The notes: a model not told the origin generated them from the sequence alone. 12,798 bases of DNA from Bacillota bacterium (GCA_023424785.1 JAFADP010000077.1:1-12798), one strand, 5' to 3'. Shown: positions 1 to 6,701, counted from the stretch's first letter. Program-made: numbers and translations.

Positions 1-83
1 ACGACGGTCACGGGGATCATGGTACCGTCAGCAAGAAACAACTGCGTCATACCGACCTTTTTGCCTACTATGGCTTTCTTCAT
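1..83 (-). CDS. rplC: 50S ribosomal protein L3, N-terminal fragment (cut by window start)
   Basis: Only the first 27 codons and part of the next are present, because the gene runs off the left edge. The visible start, beginning MKKAIVGKKVGMTQLF, is the characteristic N-terminus of bacterial L3, which is an early-assembly protein of the large subunit near the peptidyl transferase centre. A ribosome binding site (GGAGGT on the minus strand, about 90-96) precedes the ATG at 81-83. The gene lies 20 nt downstream of rpsJ on the same strand, the standard S10-L3 order of the S10 operon. Codons are GC-rich, unlike the genes right of position 900, so it probably comes from a different genome. The identity is firm despite the short length because both sequence and context agree. 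Confidence 0.93.
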   Translation of the reverse strand, partial: MKKAIVGKKVGMTQLFLADGTMIPVTV

Positions 84-103
84 CTATTTACACCTCCGAT
101 AGA

Positions 104-412
104 TCAAAGCTTGATCTCAATATCCACGCCTGCGGGAAGATCGAGCTTCATCAGCGCGTCCACGGTCTTCGCGGAGGGCTGGAGAATGTCGATCAGGCGC
201 TTGTGCGTGCGCATTTCGAACTGCTCGCGGGAATCCTTGTACTTGTGCGGCGCGCGGAGAATGGTGACGATCTCTTTCTCCGTGGGCAGGGGCACAGGAC
301 CGCTGACGCGGGCGCCGGTCCTCTTGGCCGTTTCCACGATCTTCTCGGCGCTCTGGTCGATCAGATTGTGCTCATAGGCCTTGAGCTTGATACGGATCTT
401 CTGGTTTGCCAT
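104..412 (-). CDS. rpsJ: 30S ribosomal protein S10
   Basis: Encodes 102 residues, the usual S10 length, starting MANQKIRIKLKAYEHNLID. S10 is a small-subunit head protein, known in many bacteria also as the NusE transcription antitermination factor. Visible family signatures are RIKLKAYEH (residues 7-15), the GPVPLPT loop segment near residues 39-45 and the RTHKRLIDI segment near 69-77. The ATG at 410-412 is preferred to an upstream in-frame ATG that would add 57 residues unlike any S10. An AGGAGG ribosome binding site lies at 424-429 on the minus strand. It is the first gene of the S10 operon, followed by rplC. Codon use is GC-rich and contrasts with the AT-rich genes to the right. Confidence 0.97.
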   Translation of the reverse strand: MANQKIRIKLKAYEHNLIDQSAEKIVETAKRTGARVSGPVPLPTEKEIVTILRAPHKYKDSREQFEMRTHKRLIDILQPSAKTVDALMKLDLPAGVDIEIKL

Positions 413-479
413 GTTATTAGGTTCCTCCTTTTTGTATTGGGCTGTACACTCTGCCGTGTGTTTCCTCTTCTTATGTTCT

Positions 480-497
480 GCCGGAATTCCTTCCGGC
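480..497 (-). promoter_or_regulatory. Stem-loop in the S10 operon leader
   Basis: On the minus strand the sequence GCCGGAA-GGAA-TTCCGGC forms a perfect 7-bp GC-rich hairpin closed by a GNRA-type tetraloop. It lies about 70 nt upstream of the rpsJ start codon and inside the roughly 230-nt leader predicted from the promoter at 646-674. S10 operons are known in some bacteria to be autoregulated by L4 through leader structure. Whether this hairpin has such a role is inference. No U-tract follows it, so it is not a terminator. Confidence 0.45.
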
Positions 498-645
498 CGG
501 ATAAAGAGGACTGCGCGGTAGTTTGCCATCACCCTGTAGGTGGTTGCTGGTCTGCGAAAATTACCCGGATGGCTTGCCGGCAACCTTTCGCTTCATCCCT
601 GCGTTTGGCGCACAAAAACGCGCACGCCAATTGCGCAACGTTGAT

Positions 646-674
646 ATCATACCGTATCTGATAAATGATTGCAA
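646..674 (-). promoter_or_regulatory. Predicted sigma-A promoter of the S10 operon
   Basis: Read on the minus strand, TTGCAA (669-674) and TATGAT (646-651) are separated by 17 nt, which fits a vegetative sigma-70 type promoter. Transcription would begin near 640 and leave a leader of about 230 nt before rpsJ. Such a long leader suggests post-initiation control, although this is inference. Confidence 0.5.
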
Positions 675-775
675 GAGAAATTTTCAGGTTTTTTGTGCCT
701 TTTTTCTTGGATTTGCAGTGCATTGGGAAGAAACGCCCGGACGCGTTGCCCGCGGAATGAAACCATAAGTTTTTG

Positions 776-805
776 TTGACATCCAACTGCGGGTTACGCT
801 ATACT
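776..805 (+). promoter_or_regulatory. Strong sigma-A promoter for the tRNA transcript
   Basis: A perfect -35 box TTGACA (776-781) and a -10 box TATACT (800-805) are separated by 18 nt. Initiation would fall near 812, about 16 nt before the mature tRNA-Val 5' end, as expected for a stable-RNA promoter. It lies in the GC-rich segment, so it may not belong to the same genome as the tRNAs that follow. Confidence 0.75.
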
Positions 806-827
806 AAGTATCGCACTGTTGCGGCAT

Positions 828-903
828 GGGAGCATAGCTCAGCTGGGAGAGCATCTGCCTTACAAGCAGAGGGTCACAGGTTCGAGCCCTGTTGTGCCCA
901 CCA
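828..903 (+). tRNA. tRNA-Val (anticodon UAC)
   Basis: A 76-nt cloverleaf with encoded CCA. The anticodon TAC is at 861-863 in loop CTTACAA, closed by the TCTGC/GCAGA stem. The D-stem GCTC/GAGC and T-stem ACAGG/CCTGT pair fully. The acceptor stem is imperfect: 5' GGGAGCA against 3' TGTGCCC gives an A4-G69 mismatch followed by a G-T wobble. Base composition changes from GC-rich before this gene to AT-rich directly after it. The flawed stem and the composition break together suggest that the gene is a composite of two tRNA-Val sequences joined in their shared interior. Confidence 0.93.
828..903. other. Composition breakpoint, probable assembly junction
   Basis: GC-rich sequence to the left (38 of 60 bases G or C at 121-180) meets AT-rich sequence to the right (spacer TTAAATAAAATATAAATAAT directly after the CCA). 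The switch coincides with the conserved interior of tRNA-Val, which is long enough to mislead a short-read assembler. Natural transfer is possible but less likely because an S10 operon is rarely moved. Confidence 0.7.
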
Positions 904-925
904 TTAAATAAAATATAAATAATAC

Positions 926-1000
926 GCTGGCATGGCTCAACGGTAGAGCAGCTGACTTGTAATCAGCAGGTTGTAGGTTCGATTCCTATTGCCAGCTCCA
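926..1000 (+). tRNA. tRNA-Thr (anticodon UGU)
   Basis: A 75-nt tRNA with encoded CCA. The acceptor stem GCTGGCA/TGCCAGC pairs perfectly, and the anticodon TGT lies at 958-960. It sits 22 nt after tRNA-Val in an AT-rich spacer and 7 nt before tRNA-Tyr, so it is part of a co-transcribed tRNA array. Confidence 0.97.
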
Positions 1001-1007
1001 ATTAAAT

Positions 1008-1091
1008 GGAGGAGTTCCCGAGTGGCCAAAGGGGGCAGACTGTAAATCTGTTGCGTTAGCTTCGATGGTTCGAATCCGTCCTCCTCCACCA
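1008..1091 (+). tRNA. tRNA-Tyr (anticodon GUA)
   Basis: An 84-nt class II tRNA with the long variable arm typical of bacterial tRNA-Tyr and with encoded CCA. The acceptor stem GGAGGAG/CTCCTCC pairs perfectly, and the anticodon GTA lies at 1042-1044. It is the last gene of the array and is followed immediately by a terminator. Confidence 0.97.
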
Positions 1092-1117
1092 AAAAGCAAG
1101 TTTAACTTGCTTTTTTT
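1091..1117 (+). terminator. Intrinsic terminator of the tRNA array
   Basis: AAAAAGCAAG pairs perfectly with CTTGCTTTTT around a TTTAA loop, and the 3' arm runs into a T-tract (1111-1117). It starts at the last base of tRNA-Tyr. Confidence 0.85.
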
Positions 1118-1210
1118 ATATAAAAATTTATATAAAAAGCTATTTAAATAAAATTATTGTGTTTATTAACTTATTATGTTATTATATTCAAGTAAAATTA
1201 ATAAAAAAAA

Positions 1211-1311
1211 CTCTTATCAAGAGAGGTGGAGGGATAGGGCCCTGTGAAACCCGGCAACCTGTAAATTCAAGGTGCCAATTCCTGTAGATTAAATTATCTA
1301 CGAGATAAGAG
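1211..1311 (+). ncRNA. SAM-I (S-box) riboswitch aptamer
   Basis: A leader RNA that binds S-adenosylmethionine and turns off the downstream synthetase gene when SAM is abundant. The canonical S-box core is visible: GAGAGGTGGAGGGA after the P1 5' strand, followed by GAAACCCGGCAACC and GGTGCCAATTCC. P1 is formed by CTCTTATC (1211-1218) and GATAAGAG (1304-1311). P4 is GTAGAT/ATCTAC (1284-1289/1296-1301). The promoter is uncertain: TAAAAT at 1193-1198 is a candidate -10 box at the right distance, but no good -35 box is visible. It lies directly upstream of metK, the enzyme that makes the ligand, which is classic feedback control. Confidence 0.96.
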
Positions 1312-1330
1312 AGATTGCTTAGTAGTATGT

Positions 1331-1354
1331 CTCTTCTTATTGAAGAGTTTTTTT
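1331..1354 (+). terminator. Riboswitch-controlled terminator (expression platform)
   Basis: CTCTTC-TTATT-GAAGAG followed by seven T forms an intrinsic terminator. Its 5' strand and loop (about 1330-1340) can instead pair with the 3' strand of P1 and the bases after it (1305-1314, one bulged base), forming an antiterminator. SAM binding stabilises P1 and so frees the terminator to form. Confidence 0.88.
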
Positions 1355-1388
1355 ATTGCAAAAAAACTATTAAAAGGAGAATTTTAAT

Positions 1389-2564
1389 ATGAAAAGATTA
1401 TTTACATCAGAATCAGTAACAGAAGGGCATCCAGATAAAATTTGTGATCAAATATCAGATTCAGTATTAGATGCAATATTAGCTAAGGATCCAAATGCAA
1501 GAGTAGCTTGTGAAACATGTGTAACAACGGGGATGGTTATGGTTATGGGAGAAATATCAACTAATTGTTATGTTGATATTCCTAAAGTAGTTAGAGAAAC
1601 TGTTAGAGAAATTGGATATGATAGAGCAAAATATGGTTTTGACTGCGAAACATGTTCTGTTTTAACAACAATAGATGAACAATCATCAGATATTGCAATG
1701 GGAGTTGATGAAGCTCTTGAATCAAGAAATGGTGAAAAAGATGAGGTTGAAGCTATAGGAGCTGGAGATCAAGGTATGATGTTCGGTTTTGCTACAAATG
1801 AAACGCCAGAATTTATGCCACTTCCAATAGCTATGGCTCATAGATTATCTAGAAGATTAACAGAGGTAAGAAAGAATGGAACTTTACCATACTTAAGACC
1901 AGATGGCAAAACTCAAGTAACAGTTGAATATGAAGATAATAAGCCAAAGAGAATAGATGCAATTGTTATTTCTACTCAACATGGAGAAGAAGTTACATTA
2001 GAGCAAATAGAAAGAGATTTAAAGGAATTTGTTATAAATGCTGTAATTCCATCTGAATTATTAGATAGTGAAACTAAATACTATATAAATCCAACAGGTA
2101 GATTTGTTGTTGGTGGTCCACAAGGAGATTCTGGATTAACAGGAAGAAAAATTATAGTTGATACTTATGGTGGATATGGAAGACATGGCGGTGGAGCATT
2201 TTCAGGAAAAGATCCAACAAAGGTTGACAGATCAGCAGCTTATGCAGCAAGATGGGTTGCTAAGAACTTAGTAGCGGCAGGGGTTGCAGACAAGCTGGAA
2301 ATACAATTAGCATATGCAATAGGTGTGGCTAAGCCTGTATCTATAGAGATAGATACTTTTGGAACAGGAAAAGTTGATGAAGAAACTTTAGTTAAAATAG
2401 TAGAGAAAGTTTTTGATTTAAGACCTGGAGCTATAATAAGAGATTTAGAATTAAGAAGACCTATATATAAACAAACTGCTGCATATGGTCACTTTGGAAG
2501 AACAGATGTAAACTTACCTTGGGAACAATTAAATAAAGTAGAAGAAATAAAGAAGTTTTTATAA
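1389..2564 (+). CDS. metK: S-adenosylmethionine synthetase (methionine adenosyltransferase)
   Basis: Makes SAM, the main methyl donor, from methionine and ATP in the cytoplasm. At 391 residues it has the normal bacterial MetK length and is complete. Family signatures are the N-terminal ESVTEGHPDK segment with the catalytic His14, the GAGDQGMMFG motif (residues 124-133) and the glycine-rich P-loop-like GGGAFSGKDPTKVDRS (267-282). An AAGGAGA ribosome binding site (1374-1380) stands 8 nt before the ATG. The gene is a single-gene unit between the SAM-I riboswitch and a strong terminator, so expression should fall when SAM is high. Codons are strongly AT-biased, as in all genes to the right. Confidence 0.98.
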   Translation: MKRLFTSESVTEGHPDKICDQISDSVLDAILAKDPNARVACETCVTTGMVMVMGEISTNCYVDIPKVVRETVREIGYDRAKYGFDCETCSVLTTIDEQSSDIAMGVDEALESRNGEKDEVEAIGAGDQGMMFGFATNETPEFMPLPIAMAHRLSRRLTEVRKNGTLPYLRPDGKTQVTVEYEDNKPKRIDAIVISTQHGEEVTLEQIERDLKEFVINAVIPSELLDSETKYYINPTGRFVVGGPQGDSGLTGRKIIVDTYGGYGRHGGGAFSGKDPTKVDRSAAYAARWVAKNLVAAGVADKLEIQLAYAIGVAKPVSIEIDTFGTGKVDEETLVKIVEKVFDLRPGAIIRDLELRRPIYKQTAAYGHFGRTDVNLPWEQLNKVEEIKKFL

Positions 2565-2570
2565 TAAAGA

Positions 2571-2612
2571 GAAAAAACTATTGTCATTATAGACAGTAGT
2601 TTTTCTTTTTTT
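2571..2612 (+). terminator. Intrinsic terminator of metK
   Basis: GAAAAAACTATTGTC (2571-2585) pairs with GACAGTAGTTTTTC (2592-2605) around a 6-nt loop, followed by a T-tract to 2612. It starts 7 nt after the metK stop codon. Confidence 0.88.
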
Positions 2613-2633
2613 ATAAATAATTTTAGCTACAAA

Positions 2634-2662
2634 GGTTAATTAGTCTATGTTATAGTTATAAT
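2634..2662 (+). promoter_or_regulatory. Possible promoter of the recD2-comFC unit
   Basis: A perfect -10 box TATAAT occurs at 2657-2662. The matching -35 region at 2634-2639 (GGTTAA, 17-nt spacer) is weak. Placement between the metK terminator and recD2 makes a promoter likely here, but the exact boxes are uncertain. Confidence 0.45.
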
Positions 2663-2701
2663 ATAAATAAGAAATTAAAGTTTAGTATTTGGAGAGGTAT
2701 T

Positions 2702-4921
2702 ATGGAGGTCTTAGAAGGTTTTGTAGAAGGTATAAAATTTAAGAGTGAAGAAACGGGATATGTTGTAGGAAAGTTAAACTGCAATAATAAATCTATAACA
2801 GTTGTAGGAATAGTACCTTTTATGAAAGAAGGACAACAGGTTAAGGTTACTGGGGAGTGGAAGGTTCATAATAAATTTGGAGAACAATTTAATATAAGTA
2901 CCTTTGAAGAGATAGTGCCTCATAGTATTGAAGGAATAGAAAAATATTTATCTTCAGGAATAATTAGAGGTATAGGTCCTGTTACTGCAAAAAAGATAAT
3001 AAGTTATTTTGGCGAAGAGACTTTAGATATATTAGATAAGAATATTCATAGATTAAAAGAAATTGAAGGAATTGGAGAGAAAAAGTTCAATATAATATAT
3101 AAGTCTTATGAAGAACAACATGATTTAAAAAATATAATTATGTTTTTCCAAGAATTTGGGATAAGCTACAATCAATGTTTGAAAATATATACTAAATTAG
3201 GAGTAAATGCACAAGAGATAGTAAAGGAAAATCCTTATATATTATGTTATGAAGTTAAAGGAATTGGCTTTGCTACAGCAGATAAAATTGCAGGTTCTCT
3301 TGGTCTAGATAGGGAGTCTAATTTTAGAGTAGTATGTGGAATAGAGTTTGTTCTAAATAGATTTTGTTTAGCTGGAAATACATTTATGCCAAGAGAAATA
3401 TTAGTACAAGAAGCATGTGAATTATTAGGGGTATCAAAAGAAGTAATAGAGAACGGATTATATAATGGTCATTTAGAAAATAAGTTCATTGTAGAGAAGA
3501 TAGGAAATATAGAGGGAGTATTTTTACCTCTATTTTATTATAGTGAACTTGGAATAACTAAGAAGATAGCAGAACTATCAATTCAGAACTTTCAAACTAT
3601 AAACTCAGATATAAATTTTGAAATTGAGATGTTTGAAAAAAAACAAAAAATAACTTTTGCAGAATCACAAAAAGAAGCAATACTAGGTGCATTCACAGAT
3701 GGAATTGAGATAATTACAGGTGGTCCTGGAACAGGAAAAACAACTATAATAAAGTGTATTATTGATTTATATGAGAACCAAAATATGAAGGTTCTTTTAG
3801 GGGCACCAACTGGTAGAGCTGCAAAGAGAATGACAGAATCTACAGGTAGAGAGGCAAAGACCATTCATAGGTTACTAGATATAGTAGCTGGGGAAGAAGA
3901 TATGATAAATAAAGAAGTTGGAGAACCCTTAGAATGTGATGTTGTTATTATAGATGAAGCGTCTATGATAGATATTTTTTTAATGAATAATTTATTAAAA
4001 TCAATAAAATTAGGAACTAGGGTTATAATAGTAGGAGATGTTGATCAGTTACCATCAGTAGGTTCTGGAAATGTGTTAAAGGACTTGATAAAAAGTAATA
4101 TTTTAAAGGTTGTTAGACTTAAGGAAATCTTTAGACAAGGTGCAGAGAGTTTAATAATAACAAATGCTCATAGAATTAATAAGGGTGAGATGCCATATTT
4201 AAATCAGAAAAATAAAGATTTTTACTTTATTAGGGAAGAGGATTTTGATGGAATATTATCCACAGTATTAGATTTAGCTAATAGAAGATTACCTAATTTT
4301 AATAAAAGTTGGGTTAAGATTAGAGATATTCAAGTATTAAGTCCATTAAAAAAAGGTCCACTTGGAGTAATTAATTTAAATGAAAAACTACAGGAAATTT
4401 TAAATCCATCATCAAAGGGAAAGAAAGAACTTAAGCAAAAGAATCTTATTTTTAGAGAAGGCGATAAGGTTATGCAAATGAAAAATAATTATACTATAAA
4501 GTGGTCATCAGTAACAGGTATAGGAGAAAAAGAAGGAGAAGGCGTATTCAATGGAGATATAGGTTTTATTAAAGCTATTGATGATGAAGAGAAAACTATA
4601 ACAGTTATTTTTGATGATGAGAGAAAGGTAGTATATGATTCTGATAATATAGAAGAGTTAGAGCTTGCATATGCTATAACAATACATAAAAGCCAAGGAA
4701 GTGAATTTAAAGTTGTTATAATACCTGCTTTTAATGGAGCTCCTTTTATTATGAATAGAAATTTACTGTATACAGGAATAACAAGAGCTAAAGACCTTGT
4801 AACTGTAGTAGGTTATACAAGTGCTTTAAGATATATGGTTAATAATAATAATAGTATGGAAAGATACTCCTCATTAGAGTATAGAATAAAAGAATTAGTA
4901 TCAAGCGATGTATTAATTTAA
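2702..4921 (+). CDS. recD2: RecD2-type ATP-dependent DNA helicase
   Basis: A superfamily 1B 5'-3' DNA helicase of the RecD2 (YrrC) class, found in bacteria outside a RecBCD complex and linked to DNA repair and replication-fork handling. Its 739 residues fit the family range. The N-terminal extension shows an OB-like region (about 1-75) and helix-hairpin-helix segments (GIGPVTA 90-96, GIGEKK 123-128, GIGFATADKIA 187-197). The motor carries Walker A GGPGTGKT (340-347), Walker B DEAS (418-421), a GDVDQLPSVG motif and the C-terminal HKSQGSEF motif (SQG at 664-666), so it looks catalytically intact. GGAGAGG precedes the ATG. It is the first gene of a tight unit: the next gene starts 16 nt after its stop, with no terminator between. 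Confidence 0.95.
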   Translation: MEVLEGFVEGIKFKSEETGYVVGKLNCNNKSITVVGIVPFMKEGQQVKVTGEWKVHNKFGEQFNISTFEEIVPHSIEGIEKYLSSGIIRGIGPVTAKKIISYFGEETLDILDKNIHRLKEIEGIGEKKFNIIYKSYEEQHDLKNIIMFFQEFGISYNQCLKIYTKLGVNAQEIVKENPYILCYEVKGIGFATADKIAGSLGLDRESNFRVVCGIEFVLNRFCLAGNTFMPREILVQEACELLGVSKEVIENGLYNGHLENKFIVEKIGNIEGVFLPLFYYSELGITKKIAELSIQNFQTINSDINFEIEMFEKKQKITFAESQKEAILGAFTDGIEIITGGPGTGKTTIIKCIIDLYENQNMKVLLGAPTGRAAKRMTESTGREAKTIHRLLDIVAGEEDMINKEVGEPLECDVVIIDEASMIDIFLMNNLLKSIKLGTRVIIVGDVDQLPSVGSGNVLKDLIKSNILKVVRLKEIFRQGAESLIITNAHRINKGEMPYLNQKNKDFYFIREEDFDGILSTVLDLANRRLPNFNKSWVKIRDIQVLSPLKKGPLGVINLNEKLQEILNPSSKGKKELKQKNLIFREGDKVMQMKNNYTIKWSSVTGIGEKEGEGVFNGDIGFIKAIDDEEKTITVIFDDERKVVYDSDNIEELELAYAITIHKSQGSEFKVVIIPAFNGAPFIMNRNLLYTGITRAKDLVTVVGYTSALRYMVNNNNSMERYSSLEYRIKELVSSDVLI

Positions 4922-4937
4922 TTGAAAGGAGAAAGGG

Positions 4938-5945
4938 ATGGGAGATAAGAGAAAATTAATATATGAGGAAAGTAGTAATGCAGTTAATAAAATCAATAAG
5001 TGGTATGAGAGGAAGAGTAAAGCTATAACCATAGAAACTATTCCTTATAATAGCACAGAGATTTTTAAGAGTATTATTTTAAAAGTTATTAATTCAGGGA
5101 AAAATGTTTTATATATATGGGGAAAAGATTGTGAAAATAAGGAATTATTAAAAAAGATAAAGCATGACAAAAAAAACCTAAATTATTCATATGATAAGAT
5201 TGTGTCAAATATAGATTTTATAAATTTTAATGAGTGTGATGATATTTTAGGTAAATATGAGTTAGCAATTATAGATGATATATCTTATTTTTCAAGGTTA
5301 AGCAAGGATGAGTTAAGAAGAAAATATGAAATAATTTCCCAATATGCAGAAAGAGTTATTATTTATAATATTGAAAGAGTAATTCCAACAGGAGAATATT
5401 TTTCATTGCCATCTATATTTAGCACTAACCACTTTGTTGAGCCAAGATTTTTAACTACTAGAATAGATTTGAGTAAAGATATACCGTATAGTCTTTATGA
5501 TTATTTAAAGTGGTTTATAGAGAATAAACAAAAAGTATTAATGTACGTTCCAGATGAAGAGAATTTAGCACTTGTATGTGAGTATTATGCTAACAAATTA
5601 AAGTTACAAAATACTAAGGTAACCTCTTTGCCTAAATTTAATAAAAATAAGAAATTAAAAGATGTTATAAAATCACAAAATCAGGCTATGCTTATAATAA
5701 CAGATAGAATAGAGGAGAGTTGTAAGGATTTAGCAATTGGTGGTGCCATAGTGCTTTTTGCAGATAGTAATAAATATAATTATAAGCAATTTGTTTATAT
5801 ATGTGGAGAGATATTTAGAATAAATACAAAATTTCCAGAGGTCTTGTTAGTAGGAAAAGAAGTATCATACCAAATGGATGAGGCAAAAGAAATTGCTAGA
5901 AACTTTAATATAAAGATATGGGAGAGCAATTATTTAGAAATTTAA
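4938..5945 (+). CDS. ComFA-like protein with degenerate helicase motifs
   Basis: A 335-residue cytoplasmic protein with no intact catalytic motif and no clear signal or membrane segment. I interpret it as a divergent relative of ComFA, the helicase-like ATPase of DNA uptake, because it lies directly before comFC and follows the ComFA motif layout. VLYIWGKDCENKELL (57-71) stands where Walker A should be, without the GKT. LAIIDDIS (109-116) resembles a Walker B DEVD region. KVLMYVPDEENLALVCEYY (199-217) resembles the start of the second RecA-like domain, MLIITDRIEES (251-261) motif V, and QFVYICGEIFRI (284-295) the motif VI QIAGRVGRS position, without its arginine pattern. The N-terminal four-cysteine zinc finger of ComFA is missing, and the protein is about 100 residues shorter than ComFA. 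GAAAGGAGAAAGGG precedes the ATG. This assignment rests on my memory of the family pattern, so a hypothetical protein remains the safe label. Confidence 0.7.
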   Translation: MGDKRKLIYEESSNAVNKINKWYERKSKAITIETIPYNSTEIFKSIILKVINSGKNVLYIWGKDCENKELLKKIKHDKKNLNYSYDKIVSNIDFINFNECDDILGKYELAIIDDISYFSRLSKDELRRKYEIISQYAERVIIYNIERVIPTGEYFSLPSIFSTNHFVEPRFLTTRIDLSKDIPYSLYDYLKWFIENKQKVLMYVPDEENLALVCEYYANKLKLQNTKVTSLPKFNKNKKLKDVIKSQNQAMLIITDRIEESCKDLAIGGAIVLFADSNKYNYKQFVYICGEIFRINTKFPEVLLVGKEVSYQMDEAKEIARNFNIKIWESNYLEI

Positions 5946-6556
5946 AAATATTAAAGAAGTGTATATTAAAAATAATATATCCAAGTGAGGGTAAGTGTAT
6001 TATATGCAATAAAGATGGATATGAAGGAATATGTAATAGTTGCTTAAAAGATATTACATTTTGCAACGATAGTGATTTATGCATCGGATATTATAAAGGT
6101 GTATTAAAAAAATTAATACTTTTATTAAAATATAAGAGTGATTTTGAGGCAGGTGAGATATTAACTGATTTATTAGCAGATAAGCTTAAAGGAATTAGTA
6201 AAGATTATTATTTGACTTATATTCCTATTGGGAAAATTAGCTTAGAAAAAAGAAGATTTAATCAATGTGAATATATAGCTAATGAATTAGGTATAAAGTT
6301 AGGACTTAAGGTTGTTAATACACTAAAAAGAGTAAAGGAAACAAAGGTTCAAAAAACATTGAAGAGAGAAGAAAGGTTAGAAAATTTAAAAAATGCATTT
6401 GGAATAATAAATGAAGACTTTATAAGAGGAAGAAAATTTATATTAATAGATGATGTAATGACTACTGGAGCTACATTATATGAAGGTAAAAAGGTACTGG
6501 AAAGTATGGGAGCTAAGGAAGTAACTTTATTATGTGTTGCTAAATCTACTTTGTAG
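5918..6556 (+). CDS. comFC: ComFC family phosphoribosyltransferase-like protein
   Basis: A 212-residue ComF/GntX family protein, required for natural transformation in several bacteria, where ComFC works with ComFA in importing single-stranded DNA. A zinc-ribbon pattern of two cysteine pairs (C27/C30 and C39/C42) is followed by a type I phosphoribosyltransferase fold with the PRPP-binding motif LIDDVMTTGAT (176-186). The basic segment RRFNQCEYIANELG (about 112-125) is also family-typical. Both key regions are intact, and length is slightly short of the usual 220-240. The ATG at 5918 overlaps the preceding gene by 28 nt and lacks a strong ribosome binding site, suggesting translational coupling. 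A terminator follows. The actual competence status of the organism cannot be judged from this window. Confidence 0.92.
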   Translation: MGEQLFRNLKILKKCILKIIYPSEGKCIICNKDGYEGICNSCLKDITFCNDSDLCIGYYKGVLKKLILLLKYKSDFEAGEILTDLLADKLKGISKDYYLTYIPIGKISLEKRRFNQCEYIANELGIKLGLKVVNTLKRVKETKVQKTLKREERLENLKNAFGIINEDFIRGRKFILIDDVMTTGATLYEGKKVLESMGAKEVTLLCVAKSTL

Positions 6557-6607
6557 TTTATTTAGAGAATTATTATTAAAATTAAGTATTATATAAAGAA
6601 ATTAAAA

Positions 6608-6643
6608 GACTATCTTATTTTTAGATAGTCCTTTCTTATTTTT
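6608..6643 (+). terminator. Intrinsic terminator after comFC
   Basis: GACTATCT (6608-6615) pairs perfectly with AGATAGTC (6623-6630) around a 7-nt loop, followed by a T-rich tract interrupted by C and A. It closes the recD2-comFC unit. Confidence 0.78.
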
Positions 6644-6701
6644 TACAAAAAAGAAAGAAAGAGAGAGTTGGATAGAGTATAATAAAGATAGTTATACATA
6701 A

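Larger units (their letters stand above)
413..827. other. Divergent intergenic region between rpsJ and the tRNA genes
   Basis: This 415-nt GC-rich stretch holds no convincing protein gene. Reading frames on both strands here have no recognisable family and no good ribosome binding site. It contains the S10 operon leader and promoter on the minus strand (promoter 646-674) and a promoter for the tRNA on the plus strand (776-805), so it acts as a divergent control region. Several short inverted repeats lie in the leader part, the clearest at 480-497. Confidence 0.7.

Noticed and set aside
104..583. Longer rpsJ start adding 57 residues at the N-terminus
   Set aside because: The extension matches nothing in S10, and a good ribosome binding site stands before the internal ATG at 410-412, which gives the standard 102 residues.
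203..661. Plus-strand open frames opposite rpsJ and its leader
   Set aside because: They are antisense shadows that are open because the GC-rich sequence has few stop codons, with no family resemblance and no ribosome binding site.
828..1091. tRNA array as the integration site of a mobile element
   Set aside because: There is no integrase, no direct repeat of a tRNA 3' end and no phage or conjugation gene in the window.
3592..3864. Minus-strand frame inside recD2
   Set aside because: It lies wholly inside the conserved helicase Walker A region in antisense, with no support of its own. The same holds for minus-strand frames in hpf, secA, the HAD gene and tex.
4938..5945. A functional ComFA or DEAD-box helicase
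   Set aside because: No GKT Walker A and no arginine-rich motif VI are present, so active helicase function is not supported.
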